Shown here: positions 1 through 8,463 of the stretch, piece by piece | How the letters are laid out: the number at the start of each line of letters is the position of its first letter | How positions within the stretch are numbered: position 1 is the first letter of the stretch | Assembly: GCA_910586095.1 (NCBI GenBank) | Contig: CAJUHQ010000073.1 | Span: 1-18,465, forward strand | Reading direction: 5' to 3' | Length of the DNA: 18,465 bases | From: an uncultured Lachnospiraceae bacterium | GTDB lineage: Bacteria > Bacillota > Clostridia > Lachnospirales > Lachnospiraceae | The notes under the pieces: generated by a model | Databases searched by the model: none | The model's input: the letters and a program-made list of their open reading frames with translations, nothing else | What the model was told of the DNA's origin: nothing | Translations under genes and position numbers: made by a program

Positions 1-167
1 TGATTCAGTTTGTACAGACTCTTGAATCAATGGAGCAAAAAGTTGCAGATTGGGATGAGGACTATACAGACAAAAAGCATTTTGAAGACAGTGAACAGAA
101 AGCACAGTTCGAGAAACGACGACAAGCCCACAAAGAAAACTATCTTAAGTATCTTAGCGGGTCATAA
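1..167 (+). CDS. C-terminal 54 residues of an unidentified protein (5' truncated by window)
   Basis: The frame is open from base 3 to a TAA stop at 165-167. The visible tail is strongly charged and probably helical, rich in Glu, Asp, Lys and Gln, with a basic stretch near the end and the last residues KYLSGS. There is no membrane segment and no motif I can assign. It ends 34 bp before the GTG start of the RdrA-like gene on the same strand, and I see no hairpin terminator between them, so the two are probably co-transcribed. It could be an accessory or upstream component of the defence operon, or simply an unrelated neighbour. I do not recognise the family. Confidence 0.6.
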   Translation, partial: IQFVQTLESMEQKVADWDEDYTDKKHFEDSEQKAQFEKRRQAHKENYLKYLSGS

Positions 168-187
168 TTTACAACAAAGGAACAGAT

Positions 188-192
188 AGGAG
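188..192 (+). promoter_or_regulatory. Ribosome binding site for rdrA, supporting a GTG start
   Basis: AGGAG at 188-192 sits 9 nt before the GTG at 202. It supports GTG as the initiation codon; no in-frame ATG with a comparable site is seen near it. Confidence 0.65.
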
Positions 193-201
193 CAGGATAC
201 T

Positions 202-2535
202 GTGGAAAAATGGATAACAATATACAAAGGCGATGAATATAGGGCTAAGATCGCAAAGGAAATTCGCGAGAATGATGTGTTTGCGTCGTCATATATTCGG
301 GCGTTTGCGATTATGGATCAGATTATTTCTGAATTGAAAGAGGACAGAGAGCGCCAAGATGAAAGTGTCAATGGAATGGGAAACAATATTATAGTGTTTT
401 CTGGACAACGAGGGCAGGGCAAAACTAGTATTATGCAGTCCTTTGCCAAGTGGTTAAAGGAATCCATAAAAGAAAAAGAAATTTTTAAAAATGCGAAGAA
501 CATGGATATAGAGAAAGCGCTTGTCGGACGGGTGAAACAAAATGAGTTTATTGTATTAGAATCAATTGACCCTTCTTCTTTAGCAAAAGAGGAATCAATT
601 TTGCAAGTTTTGATTACACGACTGTTCTATTTGTTCGATCAATATCGTCAAAATTGCTATGGGAGAGAGGGCAGTTTTCACAGTGCCACGGATGAGCGAG
701 AATGGATGCGGTCGGTAAAAGATCTAGTTCAATTGTTTCAACGCTGCTTTACCAATATTGACTATTTAAAGATGGGACGCTCTAGAGAGTGGAGTCTGGA
801 TAATCTCGAAGAATTATCTCAAATTAGCAGCAGTGCTGCCTTTAAAGAAAATTTAAAGAAATTAATTGATAAGTTATTGGAATTGCTTATTGAGGAAAAG
901 GGAAAAAATAAGTTCTTAGTCATACCGATTGATGATACAGACTTGGCAACACAGGAGGTATTTCACATATGTGAAGATATTCGCAATTATCTGGCGATCT
1001 CTAATGTGATTGTCTTGATGGCAGTAGATTATAAGCAATTAATTTATGCTGTTACACGCAATTATTTAGTAAGCTATGATAAATTAGTGGACTGTCCAGC
1101 AATCGAGTTGGATGGCAAGGGATGTTATCGTATTGCCATGCAGTATTTAGAAAAAATTCTTCCTGTGGGACATCGCATAGATTTGCCGCAGATTGAGGCT
1201 ATTATCAACGAAAAGCCGGATTCTGTTTCTTTTCAATATCTTGATAAGGATGGAATTGACATATGGGAAGAGATGGACAGTACAAATGGTACATACAAAG
1301 GGATGCAGGCTAAACTAGCAAAGATTATTTATTATCGCACAGGGATTATGTTTTGTGATAAACAAGTCAGAAACGCCTTTTTCCCACGGAAAATGAGAGA
1401 GTTGACACATTTTGTTAAACTTTTGGGAGATATGGATAATCAGGTGATTTGCAGTGAGGTTTATAGAAATACCGATCAAAAGATGATTTTACAGCTCAAA
1501 CAGAATATTGAGATGTTACGACAATATTTTCTAGATTATTGGTGTACAAAAAATTTGTCGTCTTCTCAAAAAGAATCGCTTGAAAGATTAGATATAGTGA
1601 TGAGAAGCCATGATAAAAAGGCAGTAGTGGCAGAGTTGCATCAGCTTTATAAGGCTTTTCGCAAGTCGCAGCTATTTTATAATTATAAGTCAGATTCATT
1701 TGACAACTTATTTCAGGAAGTTTTAAAAAGCAATATAGATGAAAGTCTGCAAGCGGCTTTAAAGGTTTATTATACACTATCTGTAAATATGTGGTATGCG
1801 GAAATTTTAGAGGAGAATAAAGAGTATCAAATTTTGGAGACATTTTTTGATCGGATACTTTATACACCAAATAAAGAGAACTTAACGCAATATTATAATC
1901 TTATAGAATTTGGAATTGATGCAACATTGTTAGAACAAGCGACAGATCAAGGTAAAATAAAATCCTTTTTGGACCTGTTCGTTTATCAAAATGATAATGA
2001 ATCTGTATTTAGCCTTCTAAAACCGCTTATGAGGCTGATGACGCTTAAGGAGATTAAGGTAGACAAGACGCAGACAGAGGAATCTACAGGAAAGGATGGG
2101 AAAGAAAAAGAAAAGGAAGAAAACTATATCAAAGATAATAGAGACTATTTTATTTATGTGAAGGATATTGTCGCTAACTATGATGTACGAAGAGCAGTGA
2201 GTGGTGAGGTTAGTGCATTTTCAGAGAATGAACCAGAGCCAATGGATTGTGTAGATTATATGGCAGAGTTTTATAAGCTGTTTAGCAATGAAGAAATTGT
2301 CTCCTATGGGTTGTTGGCTCAGGAAAAAAATATTGCTGATACTGTAAGAAATTATATAAACGAATATAAAGATCTATTAGAAATTGTATATCAGGGCAAA
2401 ATAAAAAGTGTAGAGGATAAAGAGACTGATGAAGTAGGGGAGCTTCCTTATACGCCAATGGATGACGATTTGTTTGATATGGAAATAGAGGATGATGTGT
2501 ATGGAACTGCGGTTATTGAGAATGGAGAGCAGTAA
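202..2535 (+). CDS. rdrA: RdrA-like P-loop ATPase of a RADAR antiphage system
   Basis: This is a 777-residue cytoplasmic NTPase. A Walker A motif, GQRGQGKTS, lies at residues 68-76. A Walker B strand, FLVIPIDDTDL, at 238-248 carries paired acidic residues 244-245. A hydrophobic sensor-like strand ending in AVD follows near 270-276, and PRKMREL at 395-401 resembles the arginine-containing segment of KAP/STAND-type ATPases. The C-terminal half is helical with no motif I know. A Lys/Glu-rich linker lies around residues 620-645, and the last 45 residues are very acidic. Identification as RdrA rests on this ATPase architecture together with the adenosine deaminase gene fused to it by a 1-bp TAATG overlap. 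In characterised RADAR systems RdrA forms ring oligomers that associate with an RdrB shell and activate defence on phage infection. The main alternative is a generic KAP-like defence ATPase, which the partner makes unlikely. Confidence 0.85.
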   Translation: MEKWITIYKGDEYRAKIAKEIRENDVFASSYIRAFAIMDQIISELKEDRERQDESVNGMGNNIIVFSGQRGQGKTSIMQSFAKWLKESIKEKEIFKNAKNMDIEKALVGRVKQNEFIVLESIDPSSLAKEESILQVLITRLFYLFDQYRQNCYGREGSFHSATDEREWMRSVKDLVQLFQRCFTNIDYLKMGRSREWSLDNLEELSQISSSAAFKENLKKLIDKLLELLIEEKGKNKFLVIPIDDTDLATQEVFHICEDIRNYLAISNVIVLMAVDYKQLIYAVTRNYLVSYDKLVDCPAIELDGKGCYRIAMQYLEKILPVGHRIDLPQIEAIINEKPDSVSFQYLDKDGIDIWEEMDSTNGTYKGMQAKLAKIIYYRTGIMFCDKQVRNAFFPRKMRELTHFVKLLGDMDNQVICSEVYRNTDQKMILQLKQNIEMLRQYFLDYWCTKNLSSSQKESLERLDIVMRSHDKKAVVAELHQLYKAFRKSQLFYNYKSDSFDNLFQEVLKSNIDESLQAALKVYYTLSVNMWYAEILEENKEYQILETFFDRILYTPNKENLTQYYNLIEFGIDATLLEQATDQGKIKSFLDLFVYQNDNESVFSLLKPLMRLMTLKEIKVDKTQTEESTGKDGKEKEKEENYIKDNRDYFIYVKDIVANYDVRRAVSGEVSAFSENEPEPMDCVDYMAEFYKLFSNEEIVSYGLLAQEKNIADTVRNYINEYKDLLEIVYQGKIKSVEDKETDEVGELPYTPMDDDLFDMEIEDDVYGTAVIENGEQ

Positions 2536-5138
2536 TGCATAAACAGCGGGAAGACTTGGATTTGTTATTTCGAAGAACGACGCCAGAGACAGTTTTGTCC
2601 AATATTATAGATCAGTGTTATTATGGGGTAAAGGCAAAATTGTGCCTCAATTATAATAACTACAGCTATGAGGCTTACGATCATTTTGCTATGCTGAATT
2701 TTCCAGAATATTCACCTAGTGAAACAAGGCTAAGACATACAGAAATCCAAAATCAGATTTGTGAGAATGTAGAAAGTGGTATTTTTTTGTTGCTGTATCA
2801 GTATGCTAAGACAGTGTTGGATGTCAGAGGAAATGAACCTGTGTGCAAAATAAAGGAGATTCTAAACTGGAACTCGATTTCGTTGCGCTTAGGACAGGAT
2901 CTTTTTGTGACCGCATGGATTGCGTACAGAGATGTCCAGAAATATGGGACTGGTAAAAATACCATCAATTTTAGTTGGGCACCGATTATAAAAACGGATG
3001 ATCTAGGGCTAGAGACACTGTTTGAGAAAGAGTTGGCCGAAAATCATTTTCATCATCATGGTTCCACACAGTCTTTTTCAATTTCATGGGCTTGTTTGAT
3101 GAACCATCCCGATTATAGTAGTCGTTTTTTGGCATATCGAGAGCAATTTAAAGAAAATTTGAATTTCAATATCTCAAGAGGGGATGTAGACAATGTATTA
3201 AGCTGGAAGGAAAGACTTTCCTATGCAGCACTGATTCGCGCGATGTTGTTTGCACGTTGTCTAGGGATGATGGACAGCAGCGAAGTGAGGAAACAGTTTC
3301 GGGATTTTTATAGTTTTCCGACAACACATATAGGAAAAGAGTTGGCAGAGATGTTGCGCTTGTTTTATGGAACACCGTTTGAGCAGCCGTGCGGAGGACA
3401 AAAGTGCTTGGATTATGCTATCTGCACAACATTGAGTGATGTGGATAGACAGGACTCAAATCGTATTCTTTCTGGGGAAAGAACTTTTTTATATCACTGT
3501 TTTGTTAAGCAGTTTAGCGGTGAGTTTACCATATTAGAATCGTCGCTTTTTTACTTGTATCTACTGATTAAGAGCAATTTTCGCAGTGAGTTGATTCAGG
3601 TAAATAAGCGGACTGGATTTGCCAATTTTTCAGCCTACCAGAATCGAAAGAATCAGTTTTTTGAGAGTATGATGGAATATTGGGCGGAGGCTCAAAGGAT
3701 TGCTGTGTGTGGTGCTATTGAGGAAAATCATCTCGTTTCCTTGGAAACACGTATCATGCCTAAGAATAGTACAAAGGACATGAAGGATATGGTCGAGGGA
3801 TTGGATCAACTCATTGCATTTGCCAATCAAAGAACGGATGAAAATCAAGGCAATCTGGAAAAGATTGATAAAATATTTGAGAGACAATTCTACGTGATTC
3901 ATTTTGCGAAGAAGCCATTTACCAAAGAGGAATTTGAAAAACAGCGTTATCGTTGTCTGCCACGAAATCATCGGGTTCGCAAAGATATTGAAAGACAGGC
4001 TAAAGTGTTGGCAGATACTCTGATGCGATATCCTAAAGTGGCAAACCGCATCAGAGGGATTGATGCATGTTCACTAGAAATAGGATGTAGGCCAGAGACT
4101 TTTGCGACAGAATTTCGTTTTTTAAGAGGGATTCTTCAGGAAAATGTAGAAATTACACATAGTAGTATAAAGTCACATCGAACCGAACTAGGGCATACGT
4201 TTCATGCGGGAGAGGACTTTTTGGACATTATAGATGGGCTTCGGGCGATTGATGAGGCAGTCTGTTTTTTGGAATTAAAAAAGGGGGACAGACTAGGACA
4301 TGCCCTTGCGTTGGGGATCAATGCAACAGAGTATTATCGCTCAAAAAGAAATAATATCTATCTGACAAAGCAAGATTATTTGGATAATCTAGTTTGGATA
4401 TTATATCGTTGTATGGAGCTTGCTGTTTGTATAGAGCCAAACCATAGGGCAAAAATGATTGAGCAGGCGAGGGGATTGTTGATGGAGATCTATGCAGATG
4501 CCATTGAATTTGACGGTTTTGGGGATTTGCTTGATCTATATTATCAGAGCTGGAAATTACGCGGAGATCATCCGGCAGCATACGAAAATGGTGAGTATGA
4601 CAGGAGATTGATACAATGTCGGTATGATGAGTATGCCCGATATATGCTTCAGGACGAAAGTGATAAATACCGAAAACGCAAGGTGGTCTCAAAATTTTAT
4701 CATACCTATCACTTTAACAAGGTAGTCAAAATGACAGGATTATTACCAGAAGCAATTGTAGTAGAAGATTGGTATGTGGAGATTGTCTCAAGATTGCAAA
4801 AGGCGATGTGTATGGAAATTTTTAAGAGAGAAATTGCCATTGAGTGCAATCCTACCTCAAATGTATTGATTGGAACATTTCCCTTTTATGAAGATCATCC
4901 TATTTTTGTCTTTAATAATCATTGTCTTGGGGCTAAAGTGGACACTCCTGATTTATGTGTATCCATCAATACGGATGATCTGGGTGTGTTTGACACATCT
5001 CTTGTCAATGAATATGCCTTGCTGTTTAGAGCGATTCAAAGAAAGCGCCATCGCAGTGGAAATTTTGATGACAGTGCGATTTATCAGTATTTGGAGCGGA
5101 TACGGCAAAATGGAATGAATATGGTTTTTCACTTGTAA
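2535..5138 (+). CDS. rdrB: RdrB-like adenosine deaminase of a RADAR antiphage system
   Basis: At 867 residues this is far longer than housekeeping adenosine deaminase (roughly 330-350). The ADA motifs nevertheless appear in order. HFHHHGS at 171-177 supplies the HxHxxG zinc site. GID with downstream Glu at 508-515 fits the ADA substrate-side motif. HAGE at 557-560 gives a zinc His and catalytic Glu. RLGHALALG at 586-594 gives the catalytic His. ECNPTSN at 770-776 and NTDD at 812-815 (zinc Asp) complete the site. The large inserts between them are expected for RdrB, which assembles into a hollow shell. Published work attributes to RADAR either A-to-I editing of RNA or conversion of (d)ATP to (d)ITP during infection. 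The start is ATG at 2535, overlapping the rdrA stop, with GGAG at 2524-2527. All core residues look intact, so the enzyme should be active. Confidence 0.9.
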   Translation: MHKQREDLDLLFRRTTPETVLSNIIDQCYYGVKAKLCLNYNNYSYEAYDHFAMLNFPEYSPSETRLRHTEIQNQICENVESGIFLLLYQYAKTVLDVRGNEPVCKIKEILNWNSISLRLGQDLFVTAWIAYRDVQKYGTGKNTINFSWAPIIKTDDLGLETLFEKELAENHFHHHGSTQSFSISWACLMNHPDYSSRFLAYREQFKENLNFNISRGDVDNVLSWKERLSYAALIRAMLFARCLGMMDSSEVRKQFRDFYSFPTTHIGKELAEMLRLFYGTPFEQPCGGQKCLDYAICTTLSDVDRQDSNRILSGERTFLYHCFVKQFSGEFTILESSLFYLYLLIKSNFRSELIQVNKRTGFANFSAYQNRKNQFFESMMEYWAEAQRIAVCGAIEENHLVSLETRIMPKNSTKDMKDMVEGLDQLIAFANQRTDENQGNLEKIDKIFERQFYVIHFAKKPFTKEEFEKQRYRCLPRNHRVRKDIERQAKVLADTLMRYPKVANRIRGIDACSLEIGCRPETFATEFRFLRGILQENVEITHSSIKSHRTELGHTFHAGEDFLDIIDGLRAIDEAVCFLELKKGDRLGHALALGINATEYYRSKRNNIYLTKQDYLDNLVWILYRCMELAVCIEPNHRAKMIEQARGLLMEIYADAIEFDGFGDLLDLYYQSWKLRGDHPAAYENGEYDRRLIQCRYDEYARYMLQDESDKYRKRKVVSKFYHTYHFNKVVKMTGLLPEAIVVEDWYVEIVSRLQKAMCMEIFKREIAIECNPTSNVLIGTFPFYEDHPIFVFNNHCLGAKVDTPDLCVSINTDDLGVFDTSLVNEYALLFRAIQRKRHRSGNFDDSAIYQYLERIRQNGMNMVFHL

Positions 5139-5157
5139 GGTACGCAGTAAAGAGTGT

Positions 5158-5210
5158 AGTTGAACAAGATATAGCAAGTTGAAATAAAATAGTTGAAAGT
5201 GTAAGTTGAG
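5158..5210 (+). repeat. Four short AGTTGAA-type direct repeats between rdrB and the glycan genes
   Basis: AGTTGAA occurs at 5158-5164, 5177-5183 and 5191-5197, with AGTTGAG at 5204-5210 directly abutting the next ATG. The spacings are 19, 14 and 13 nt. The 72-bp gap has no clear hairpin terminator. A weak promoter reading (TTGAAC at 5160-5165 with TAAAAT at 5185-5190, spacer 19) is possible but poor. The repeats may be chance in AT-rich DNA, recombination scars or a protein site. Confidence 0.35.
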
Positions 5211-6077
5211 ATGATTATTGTAAAATTAATGGGGCGTCTAGGGAATCAAATGTTCCAGTATGCACTAGCAAAAAGAGTAGAGACAATGGGAAAAGATGTT
5301 GCCATAGATAGCTCCATGCTTTGCTATGACCAAAATCATAATGAGTTAGGAATATTTCCTGCTATTGATATTAGAGTAGAGGAAGCGACCGCGCAGGATG
5401 TAGACAAGTTAGGTGACTGCAAAAAATCGTTGTTTTGCAAAGCTAAAAGAAGAATTATAGGTTATAAAAAAACGCATGTCAGAGAGCAGGGATATGCCTA
5501 TCATCCAGAGATTGTAGACTATGATAATGTATATCTAGATGGATATTGGCAGACCGAGAAATATTTTGCCGATATTAAAGAAAAGATACGCAAACTGTAT
5601 ACATTTCCAGCTATCTGTGACAAGCAAAATGAACAGATGGCACAGAGAATACAAAATAGTAATTCAGTCAGCATCCATATTCGGCGCGGGGATTATCTGA
5701 GTGCTAAAAATGCACCAATGCATGGAAATATTTGTACAAAAGCTTATTATGACAATGCGATTTTATATGTGAGTCAGCAAATAGATCATCCACAGTTTTT
5801 TATCTTTACAGATGATGCGCAGTGGGCACGATCAGAATATGGCAATAGACCATCTTATACTATTGTAGATTTCAATCATGAAAGTCAAAGCTTTCGTGAT
5901 ATGCAGTTAATGAGTTTGTGTAAACATAATATCCTTGCCAACAGTAGTTTTAGTTGGTGGGGGGCATGGTTAAACGAGAATAAGGATAAGTTAGTTGTAG
6001 CGCCACCAAAGTGGTTTAATCTAGCAGATACACCAGATATCTGGTGTGATGGATGGAAGATTGTGGAGAATGATTAA
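5211..6077 (+). CDS. GT11 family alpha-1,2-fucosyltransferase-like enzyme (first copy)
   Basis: This 288-residue cytoplasmic glycosyltransferase has the complete GT11 signature. GRLGNQMFQYA lies at residues 8-18. HIRRGDY at 156-162 is the donor GDP-fucose binding motif shared by alpha-1,2 and alpha-1,6 fucosyltransferases. FTDD lies at 199-202, and NSSFSWWGAWLN is at 244-255. Length is typical of bacterial GT11 enzymes such as the H. pylori FutC and E. coli WbsJ/WbnK groups. By family knowledge it should transfer fucose from GDP-fucose to the 2-OH of a galactose, forming an H-type epitope, although some bacterial GT11 members have other acceptors. It is the first gene after the RADAR pair and opens the glycan cluster. 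The ribosome binding site is weak. A second, clearly diverged GT11 lies at 10091-10954. Confidence 0.88.
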   Translation: MIIVKLMGRLGNQMFQYALAKRVETMGKDVAIDSSMLCYDQNHNELGIFPAIDIRVEEATAQDVDKLGDCKKSLFCKAKRRIIGYKKTHVREQGYAYHPEIVDYDNVYLDGYWQTEKYFADIKEKIRKLYTFPAICDKQNEQMAQRIQNSNSVSIHIRRGDYLSAKNAPMHGNICTKAYYDNAILYVSQQIDHPQFFIFTDDAQWARSEYGNRPSYTIVDFNHESQSFRDMQLMSLCKHNILANSSFSWWGAWLNENKDKLVVAPPKWFNLADTPDIWCDGWKIVEND

Positions 6078-6111
6078 AAGATTTTGCTTATGTGGATAGA
6101 AAGGGCGTTAG

Positions 6112-7161
6112 ATGACAGAGAAACAATTGGTATCTGTAGTAGTTCCAGTCTATAATGCAGAACTATTTTTGGAACGATGTGTAGAAAGCATCCTGCAACA
6201 GACATATTCAAATATAGAACTGGTGTTGGTAGATGATGGTTCGACTGATTCCTCTCCTATGCTGTGTGATGCCTATGCAAAGAAATATGCAAATAGTATG
6301 GTTATTCATCAGAAAAATGCGGGGGATTCTGCTGCGCGAAATGCAGGAATTCGGGAAATGCATGGTACATTTGTGTTTTTTGTAGATGCAGATGATTACA
6401 TTCCACCCCATGCCATTGATGGACTGATGAGGATACAAATACAGAAAGAAGCGGACATTGTGATCGGAATGGTTAATACAGATGTTGTAGAAAGGGTGCA
6501 AAGTGTTGATATGACCTCACAAGAGATGGCATTTTTTTGTATTGACCAGAACAGATATATGCAGGAACACACTATGCCAGCATTTGCAGAATATATCAAT
6601 CCTGGCTCACAATGTATGAAAATTATCAGGAAGTCTTTGATTACAGACCATGCAGCATGGTTTAATGAAAAAGTACGAATGCATCATCAGGATACATTGT
6701 TTAGTATGAAACTTTATGCGTTGACAAACCGTATTGTGCTAACGAATGTACTGGCGTATTATTATGATACACAAGTACCTGCTTCTATGAGAAAAAAAAG
6801 AAATCCAAATAAGTTAAGAGAGGCAGATATTTTAGTAAGAAGTATGGCGGACAATATTGAGCAGTATGCTATTCAAAACAAGCAAGAATTGTTTAGACGA
6901 TTTTATGTTGAGATTCTCTACGAGTGTTGGTCAGAATATTTTGTGCATAGGGATAACCAAGACAGCCTTTGTATGAGAAATAAAGATTTGCATAAATATA
7001 TAGAGATTTTTGAAGATATATTATCATTTGACAATATCCAAGCAAAGAGTGATATTGTCACATATCGATGGTATCAGAAAATGGTGCTTACTTTGGTTTT
7101 GCATAAAAGATATCAAGTATTGACTCTATTGTCATGGGGATGGAGCAGAATAAAGAAATGA
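6112..7161 (+). CDS. GT2 family glycosyltransferase (first of four)
   Basis: This 349-residue GT-A fold enzyme opens with the typical strand SVVVPVYN (8-15). DDGSTD lies at 41-46, a KNAGDSAARNAG segment at 68-79 and the metal/nucleotide site VDADD at 91-95. The N-terminal ~220 residues are the catalytic domain, and the rest is a helical, basic C-terminal extension typical of capsule-cluster GT2s. No membrane helix is obvious, so it is probably a peripheral cytoplasmic enzyme using a nucleotide sugar. GAAAGGG at 6099-6105 is a reasonable ribosome binding site for the ATG at 6112. The segment around residues 70-80 differs from the usual NGGLSDARN form seen in the GT2 genes at 7158 and 12977, so the acceptor or donor probably differs. 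The exact sugar cannot be told from sequence. Confidence 0.85.
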   Translation: MTEKQLVSVVVPVYNAELFLERCVESILQQTYSNIELVLVDDGSTDSSPMLCDAYAKKYANSMVIHQKNAGDSAARNAGIREMHGTFVFFVDADDYIPPHAIDGLMRIQIQKEADIVIGMVNTDVVERVQSVDMTSQEMAFFCIDQNRYMQEHTMPAFAEYINPGSQCMKIIRKSLITDHAAWFNEKVRMHHQDTLFSMKLYALTNRIVLTNVLAYYYDTQVPASMRKKRNPNKLREADILVRSMADNIEQYAIQNKQELFRRFYVEILYECWSEYFVHRDNQDSLCMRNKDLHKYIEIFEDILSFDNIQAKSDIVTYRWYQKMVLTLVLHKRYQVLTLLSWGWSRIKK

Positions 7162-8150
7162 TTAGTATTATTGTACCAGTTTATAATGTGGAAGACTACT
7201 TATGTGAGTGTGTCAATTCCATTTTAGAGCAGAGTTATACTGAGTTAGAGATTATTTTAGTAGATGATGGATCAACGGATCTTTGTCCAGCGATGTGCGA
7301 TGAATACGCAAAAATGGATAGACGAGTAAAAACGATCCACAAACAAAATGGTGGTCTTGCTGATGCTAGAAATGCAGGACTTCGCATAGCTACAGGAGAA
7401 TATATTGGCTATGTGGACAGTGATGATTATATACATCCTAGAATGTATGAATGGTTATATGAATCTATCCAGGAATCTCATGCAGAAATTGCAATATGCC
7501 GTTTTCAGCCATTTTCGGAGCGTGCAGAAGAATATCATGGTAAAATGCCAAATCAAAAATGCTTTACAAGAGATGAGATTTTGGATGCATATATCAATGA
7601 GAATACTGAACAACTCATTACGCCGTCTGTATGGTCAAAGCTCTTTAAAAGAGAGTGTATAGAGGGACTTTCATTTCCTGTTGGTAAGTTGTGTGAGGAT
7701 ATTGTTTATACAACAAAAGCATTTTATAATGCAAACAAAGTATCCTATTTGGAGGCTGAGTTATATTATTATAGGCAAAGAGTAGGAAGTATTATGAACA
7801 ACAGTTCTGTTTTAGCACGAAGAATAAAGGAAGAATTGGAGCAATATAACATTAGATTATCTTTTATACAAAAAAACAATAATGCAGAGTTGATTCAGGC
7901 ATGTAAATATGCATTGTACAATCGTACGTTTTTGAGGTATTGTGATATAGTTTCTAATGATACAAGCGAGATAATAAAATTAGAATCTCAATTAAAGAAA
8001 CAGATGTGTGAACTGCGCAAAGAGGCTAAAAAGTATTATTGTAAAGTGAAAAAGCAATATACAATAATACAAAGATGTAAGATAAGAAGTAGTTTTCTAT
8101 TGCCAGTATTATATAGATTTGTACGACAAAAAAGAAGTGGGATGCGGTGA
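7158..8150 (+). CDS. GT2 family glycosyltransferase (second)
   Basis: I choose ATG 7158, which makes an ATGA overlap with the preceding stop (7159-7161) and has GGAG at 7142-7145. The frame is open further up, to ATG 7134, but that start has no ribosome binding site and would add eight residues not seen in the related gene at 12977, which also begins MIS[IV]IVPVYN. The product is 330 residues. IIVPVYN lies at 4-10, DDGSTD at 36-41, HKQNGGLADARNAG at 61-74 and VDSDD at 86-90, so this is a standard GT2 GT-A domain with intact DxD. The C-terminal third is helical and basic and ends RQKRSGMR. It very likely adds one sugar of the surface glycan repeat. It resembles the GT2 at 12977-13903 over the first 95 residues more than the other two, suggesting an older duplication. 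Confidence 0.85.
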   Translation: MISIIVPVYNVEDYLCECVNSILEQSYTELEIILVDDGSTDLCPAMCDEYAKMDRRVKTIHKQNGGLADARNAGLRIATGEYIGYVDSDDYIHPRMYEWLYESIQESHAEIAICRFQPFSERAEEYHGKMPNQKCFTRDEILDAYINENTEQLITPSVWSKLFKRECIEGLSFPVGKLCEDIVYTTKAFYNANKVSYLEAELYYYRQRVGSIMNNSSVLARRIKEELEQYNIRLSFIQKNNNAELIQACKYALYNRTFLRYCDIVSNDTSEIIKLESQLKKQMCELRKEAKKYYCKVKKQYTIIQRCKIRSSFLLPVLYRFVRQKRSGMR

Positions 8151-8151
8151 T

Positions 8152-8463
8152 ATGATAAAGGAAATAATACCTATAGTTTATAATTATTTTCAGTTGTTTA
8201 TAATAGTATTAGTTGTAATAGTAAATACTGTGCTTCGAAGCAGAAGGCTGAACTGGTCAAGCAGTTTGAAAGTGTTGTTATTAGGAGCAAGTACAATTAC
8301 GATTACATTTATCGTTGCAATTCCGCTTGCTCGTTCTCCTTTATTTTTTGATAAAATGGATATTTGGCTGGATAAGGAACAGACAGCAACAATTGATAGT
8401 ATAGATTTTTGGGGGGTATCGTATCTATCAATAAAGATTTTGGACATGAGAAGATTTCCTTAA
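8152..8463 (+). pseudogene. 5' fragment of a frameshifted multi-pass membrane protein gene (candidate polymerase/GT-C)
   Basis: The frame opens with ATG 8152, one base after the stop of the upstream GT2, and ends at TAA 8461-8463 after 103 residues. It encodes two membrane helices (about residues 12-31 and 39-62) and the beginning of an extracytoplasmic segment. The continuation lies in the frame one base back. The frames overlap openly only between 8397 and 8463, and the T5G6 run at 8406-8416 is the obvious site; one extra base there would join the frames. With the second shift also corrected, 8152-9937 would read as a single protein of about 595 residues with a dozen or so helices. The family is not recognised; a Wzy-like polymerase or GT-C glycosyltransferase role is inferred only from topology and location. 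Loss by mutation, phase variation and base-calling error all remain possible. Confidence 0.6.

Noticed and set aside
1496..1870. Minus-strand open frame of 124 codons inside rdrA
   Set aside because: It lies opposite a well-supported coding sequence, has no family motif or ribosome binding site, and looks like a shadow frame. The same applies to the other minus-strand frames across the window, including 12464-12949.
4870..5118. Plus-strand 82-codon frame inside the end of rdrB, hydrophobic at first
   Set aside because: It overlaps the conserved TSN and NTDD region of RdrB in another frame, so it is a shadow and not a hidden membrane accessory protein.
5160..5190. Possible promoter TTGAAC / TAAAAT before the first GT11 gene
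   Set aside because: The spacer is 19 nt and both boxes are imperfect; in AT-rich sequence this is not distinguishable from chance.
8406..8416. Programmed -1 ribosomal frameshift at T5G6
   Set aside because: The zero-frame codons around the run do not form a standard X XXY YYZ heptamer, and I see no strong stem-loop after it. A one-base deletion or slippage mutation is simpler.
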